In this document: piece by piece, positions 5,499 to 6,963 of the stretch
Layout of the letters: each line of letters begins with the position of its first letter
How positions within the stretch are numbered: position 1 is the first letter of the stretch
Origin: an uncultured bacterium
Lineage (GTDB): Bacteria; Patescibacteriota; Minisyncoccia; Phycocordibacterales; UBA918
DNA: 6,963 nt
Assembly (NCBI GenBank): GCA_913046815.1
Contig: CAJWTE010000031.1
Span: 1-6,963 of the forward strand
Direction of reading: 5' to 3'
Notes under the pieces: model-generated
Seen by the model: the letters and a program-made list of their open reading frames with translations, nothing else
Told to the model about the DNA's origin: nothing
The model's database searches: none
Translations under genes and position numbers: made by a program

Positions 5499-6005
5499 CT
5501 AGTCACTATCTTCATCATGTTTATAGTGTACCCTGCTCTCATGTTCTAGCCGGTGGCCAGGGCCTTTTATATCCAATTCGTCAAATATCTCCCTCGCTTC
5601 TTCTCTATCACCGCTTTGCATGTGTTCATGTGCATCAGCCAACAAGTTGAACTCGGTTTCCGTGCTTATCATCTCAGCGATTGGTGACCCATTCGCCACT
5701 TCCTTGAAGGCCTCATAATCACGGCTAGCGATAGTGGCCTTGATTGCTTCGTGCTGTTCTTTGTGTGCTTCATGCACTGCGCCATGTAGCTCATGCATTA
5801 TTTCCTTTGTCAAACCAACGGCTTCTAGCTTTTCTTTTGCTTCTTCCCGAGACTCTGGCTTATTCTCATGTAGTTCTTCTAGAGTACTAATCTGTTCTTC
5901 TGTGAGATCTATATCAATTTTATCTAGTAAATCAGTATTGAAGGCACTCACCCCGGTAGCAGTTACAATGAATGCTGCTGCTGGTATCATTATATGTTTA
6001 ATCAT
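5499..6005 (-). CDS. Exported His-rich helical protein, possible metal binder
   Basis: This 168-residue protein has an N-terminal signal-like segment (IMIPAAAFIVTATGVSAF, 5-22) with a likely cleavage site near VSA-F. The mature part is almost all helix, rich in Glu, Lys and His. DLTEEQISTLEEL (33-45) recalls the LTxxQ motif of CpxP/Spy-type periplasmic proteins. Five histidines lie at H71, H74, H78, H81 and H85, spaced 3-4-3-4 so that they line one helix face. More follow at H126, H128, H151, H155, H160 and H163. There is no cysteine. Similar 'EEA.E.L...G' exported proteins are, from recall, common in Patescibacteria. It is divergent from a MerT-like transporter, supporting a metal role, but a chaperone-like or structural role is equally open. 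No Shine-Dalgarno site precedes the ATG. Confidence 0.75.
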   Translation of the reverse strand: MIKHIMIPAAAFIVTATGVSAFNTDLLDKIDIDLTEEQISTLEELHENKPESREEAKEKLEAVGLTKEIMHELHGAVHEAHKEQHEAIKATIASRDYEAFKEVANGSPIAEMISTETEFNLLADAHEHMQSGDREEAREIFDELDIKGPGHRLEHESRVHYKHDEDSD

Positions 6006-6088
6006 ATTTCAAGTAATTCTTAACAACTAAATCAAGATTGGCATTTGTGCACTCTCTGCCACGCTTGCACTTTTAATACACTGCTGTC

Positions 6089-6120
6089 CAAGTTTTATTA
6101 CAAACTTGTTATAATCAAGT
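6089..6120. promoter_or_regulatory. Candidate operator: three CAAGT half-sites at the MerT-like promoter
   Basis: CAAGTTT (6089-6095) and AAACTTG (6102-6108) form a perfect 7-bp dyad with a 6-bp spacer. A third half-site, CAAGT (6116-6120), lies beyond the -10 box and makes a second dyad with ACTTG at 6104-6108. A further CAAGT occurs at 6010-6014, next to the start of the divergent His-rich gene. The arrangement covers the region RNA polymerase must contact, as a repressor or MerR-type activator site would. No regulator gene is in the window. Confidence 0.4.
6107..6115 (+). promoter_or_regulatory. Extended -10 promoter for the MerT-like gene
   Basis: TGTTATAAT is a perfect extended -10 (TGnTATAAT) whose end lies 6 nt before the ATG at 6122, so the transcript should start at or beside the A of the start codon. 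No -35 match is seen, which the extended -10 can offset. Confidence 0.6.
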
Positions 6121-6121
6121 C

Positions 6122-6490
6122 ATGAACATAAAAGAACTTCTTAAACTCAGTGGCATACCGGTAGTAGTGGCTTCTCTGTGCTGTTTGTCGCCACTTTTAA
6201 TAGTGGTATTTGGCCTGGGTACCGTCACTTTCGCGTCATCTTTGGCTGACACATTCTATGGAGACTACAAATGGTATTTCCGCATTGCTGGTTTGGTACT
6301 TCTTGCGGGAGCACTCCTTATGTACATTCGTCGTCAAAAAGGCATCTGCACTATAGACGAGGCTAAGAAACGACGTAACGAGATATTTAACTTAGTCATA
6401 ACCACGTTGGCGATTGGTGTAGCCGGCTACTTCTTCTTTCTTTATGTAGTGGTTCATTATTTAGGAGTTTGGCTTGGTTTGTGGAATTAG
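6122..6490 (+). CDS. MerT-like small membrane transporter
   Basis: This 122-residue protein resembles the mercuric ion transporter MerT in size and layout, with three membrane segments at about 12-38, 52-69 and 89-113. The first segment contains the vicinal cysteine pair typical of MerT (ASLCCLSPLL, C20-C21), which in MerT passes Hg(II) across the membrane. The loop before the third segment has one cysteine (GICTID, C76); classical MerT has two there. No MerP, MerA or MerR is present, so mercury itself is uncertain; another soft metal or a thiol-linked role is possible. The ATG lies 6 nt behind an extended -10 box, with no leader. The stop codon overlaps that of the opposing methyltransferase by 4 bp. 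Naming it merT would go beyond the evidence. Confidence 0.7.
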   Translation: MNIKELLKLSGIPVVVASLCCLSPLLIVVFGLGTVTFASSLADTFYGDYKWYFRIAGLVLLAGALLMYIRRQKGICTIDEAKKRRNEIFNLVITTLAIGVAGYFFFLYVVVHYLGVWLGLWN

Positions 6491-6963
6491 TAGCAAATAG
6501 CTTTTACATTTCCAAAGGCCGATACCCACAATCCTTCAATCTCCCATCCTGCCTCTTGTATAAGTACTGCAAACTCTTCTGGAGTATACAGACACACCGG
6601 CTCAGTTATAGAAAAAATCTCTTGGTCGCCGTGTTTGATAGGAGCAAACCGGTCTCGGACCGGTTTGCTCCTATCTCTATAATTGCGTCCTACATCACTT
6701 TCCAGACCAGTAACTGAAATAAAAAGTTTCAGCGGAGTGTTTTGTTTGAGTTTTGCTAGTAGCTCTAGGGCGTCTTGGTATCTAAGATAGTGAATCATTC
6801 TTTGCACCACTACAAAGTCAAAGTGTTGTGTAGGCAGGGTTTCCAGTAGCTTCACGTCGGTCGGCAGAAAAATAAATTTTTCTGCCGACCGTCCCACCCT
6901 CTTTCTCACCTCATCAAACTTCTTGCTGAAGTCCTGTATATCCACCCCCACTACACTCGCACC
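6487..6963 (-). CDS. Class I SAM-dependent methyltransferase, N-terminus cut by window edge
   Basis: The minus-strand frame stays open to the window edge, giving 158 residues and the stop. The first visible residues, GASVVGVDIQ, look like the end of motif I and strand 2 with the ribose-binding acid (D8). FIFLPTDVKLL (30-40) fits motif II. FDFVVVQRMIHYL (48-60) fits strand 4, and LKLFISVTGLES (78-89) fits strand 5. VCLYTPEEFAVLIQEAGWEIEGLW (123-146) is the C-terminal helix and strand. A GTG at 6951 is not the real start, because conserved sequence lies before it. Two long inverted repeats fall inside the coding sequence, both starting on a codon boundary: residues 25-35 and 97-109 (DRSKPVRDRFAPI). 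From recall, related methyltransferases have a 'Y.dK..P...RF..L' stretch at the second place, so it may be native sequence. Substrate unknown. Confidence 0.8.
   Translation of the reverse strand, partial: GASVVGVDIQDFSKKFDEVRKRVGRSAEKFIFLPTDVKLLETLPTQHFDFVVVQRMIHYLRYQDALELLAKLKQNTPLKLFISVTGLESDVGRNYRDRSKPVRDRFAPIKHGDQEIFSITEPVCLYTPEEFAVLIQEAGWEIEGLWVSAFGNVKAICY
6637..6675. repeat. 39-bp perfect palindrome inside a methyltransferase gene
   Basis: The 18-nt arms GATAGGAGCAAACCGGTC and GACCGGTTTGCTCCTATC match perfectly around a 3-nt loop (TCG on the plus strand). The element is exactly 13 codons and in frame with the minus-strand gene, encoding DRSKPVRDRFAPI. Being a palindrome, the plus strand in the matching frame encodes DRSKPVSDRFAPI, differing only at the loop codon. 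Confidence 0.9.
6858..6891. repeat. 34-bp inverted repeat inside the same methyltransferase gene
   Basis: The 16-nt arms CGGTCGGCAGAAAAAT and ATTTTTCTGCCGACCG are perfect around a 2-nt AA centre. On the minus strand it begins on a codon boundary and encodes RSAEKFIFLPT, around motif II. The inner AT-rich pairs would form a wide loop in RNA, closed by a GC-rich 9-10 bp stem. Confidence 0.85.

Noticed and set aside
6469..6717. Plus-strand open frame at 6469-6717
   Set aside because: It is the shadow of the minus-strand methyltransferase; its family-like piece DRSKPVSDRFAPI arises only because the 39-bp element is palindromic.
1..6963. CRISPR array, insertion sequence, tRNA or rRNA
   Set aside because: No regularly spaced direct repeats, transposase-like frame, terminal repeats or cloverleaf-like sequence was found.

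Overview
The window reads as AT-rich bacterial chromosome (about 40% GC by eye), packed with short genes that switch strand almost gene by gene. Standard code 11 fits: every complete gene is open end to end and all stops are TAA or TAG. The gene types suggest a Candidate Phyla Radiation (Patescibacteria) bacterium or a similar small-genome lineage: an ECF sigma factor followed by a three-TM membrane protein, a membrane-anchored DsbA-like protein, a His-rich exported protein, an ATP-grasp ligase and near-absent Shine-Dalgarno sites. This assignment is an inference from gene style, not from a marker gene.

Layout. 1-462 (-) is the N-terminal part of a membrane-anchored extracytoplasmic protein, cut by the window edge. 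After a hairpin at 475-509 comes an ATP-grasp ligase (518-1813, -), divergent from a FemAB/GNAT-like transferase (1934-2683, +); their two promoters share a palindromic -35 element. The transferase overlaps tail-to-tail a DsbA-like thiol oxidoreductase (2667-3314, -), which is divergent from a class I methyltransferase (3396-4127, +). That gene runs tail-to-tail, 3 bp apart, into a two-gene operon read on the minus strand: ECF sigma factor (4867-5406) then a three-TM protein with a C-terminal soluble domain (4131-4856), a plausible anti-sigma factor. Upstream lie a terminator hairpin (5446-5473) and a His-rich exported protein (5499-6005, -), divergent from a MerT-like small transporter (6122-6490, +). 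The window ends inside a second methyltransferase (6487-6963, -), whose coding sequence holds two long, nearly loopless inverted repeats.

How the parts may work together. The ATP-grasp and FemAB-like proteins form a plausible ligase/transferase pair that builds or decorates a peptide or small molecule. The sigma factor/membrane protein, His-rich protein, MerT-like protein and DsbA-like protein together suggest an envelope metal or thiol stress theme. Both ideas are inferences from adjacency and family knowledge. There is no gene-free stretch over 300 bases; the longest intergenic spaces are 1814-1933 and 6006-6121, both divergent promoter regions. I saw no tRNA, rRNA, CRISPR array, transposase or riboswitch.
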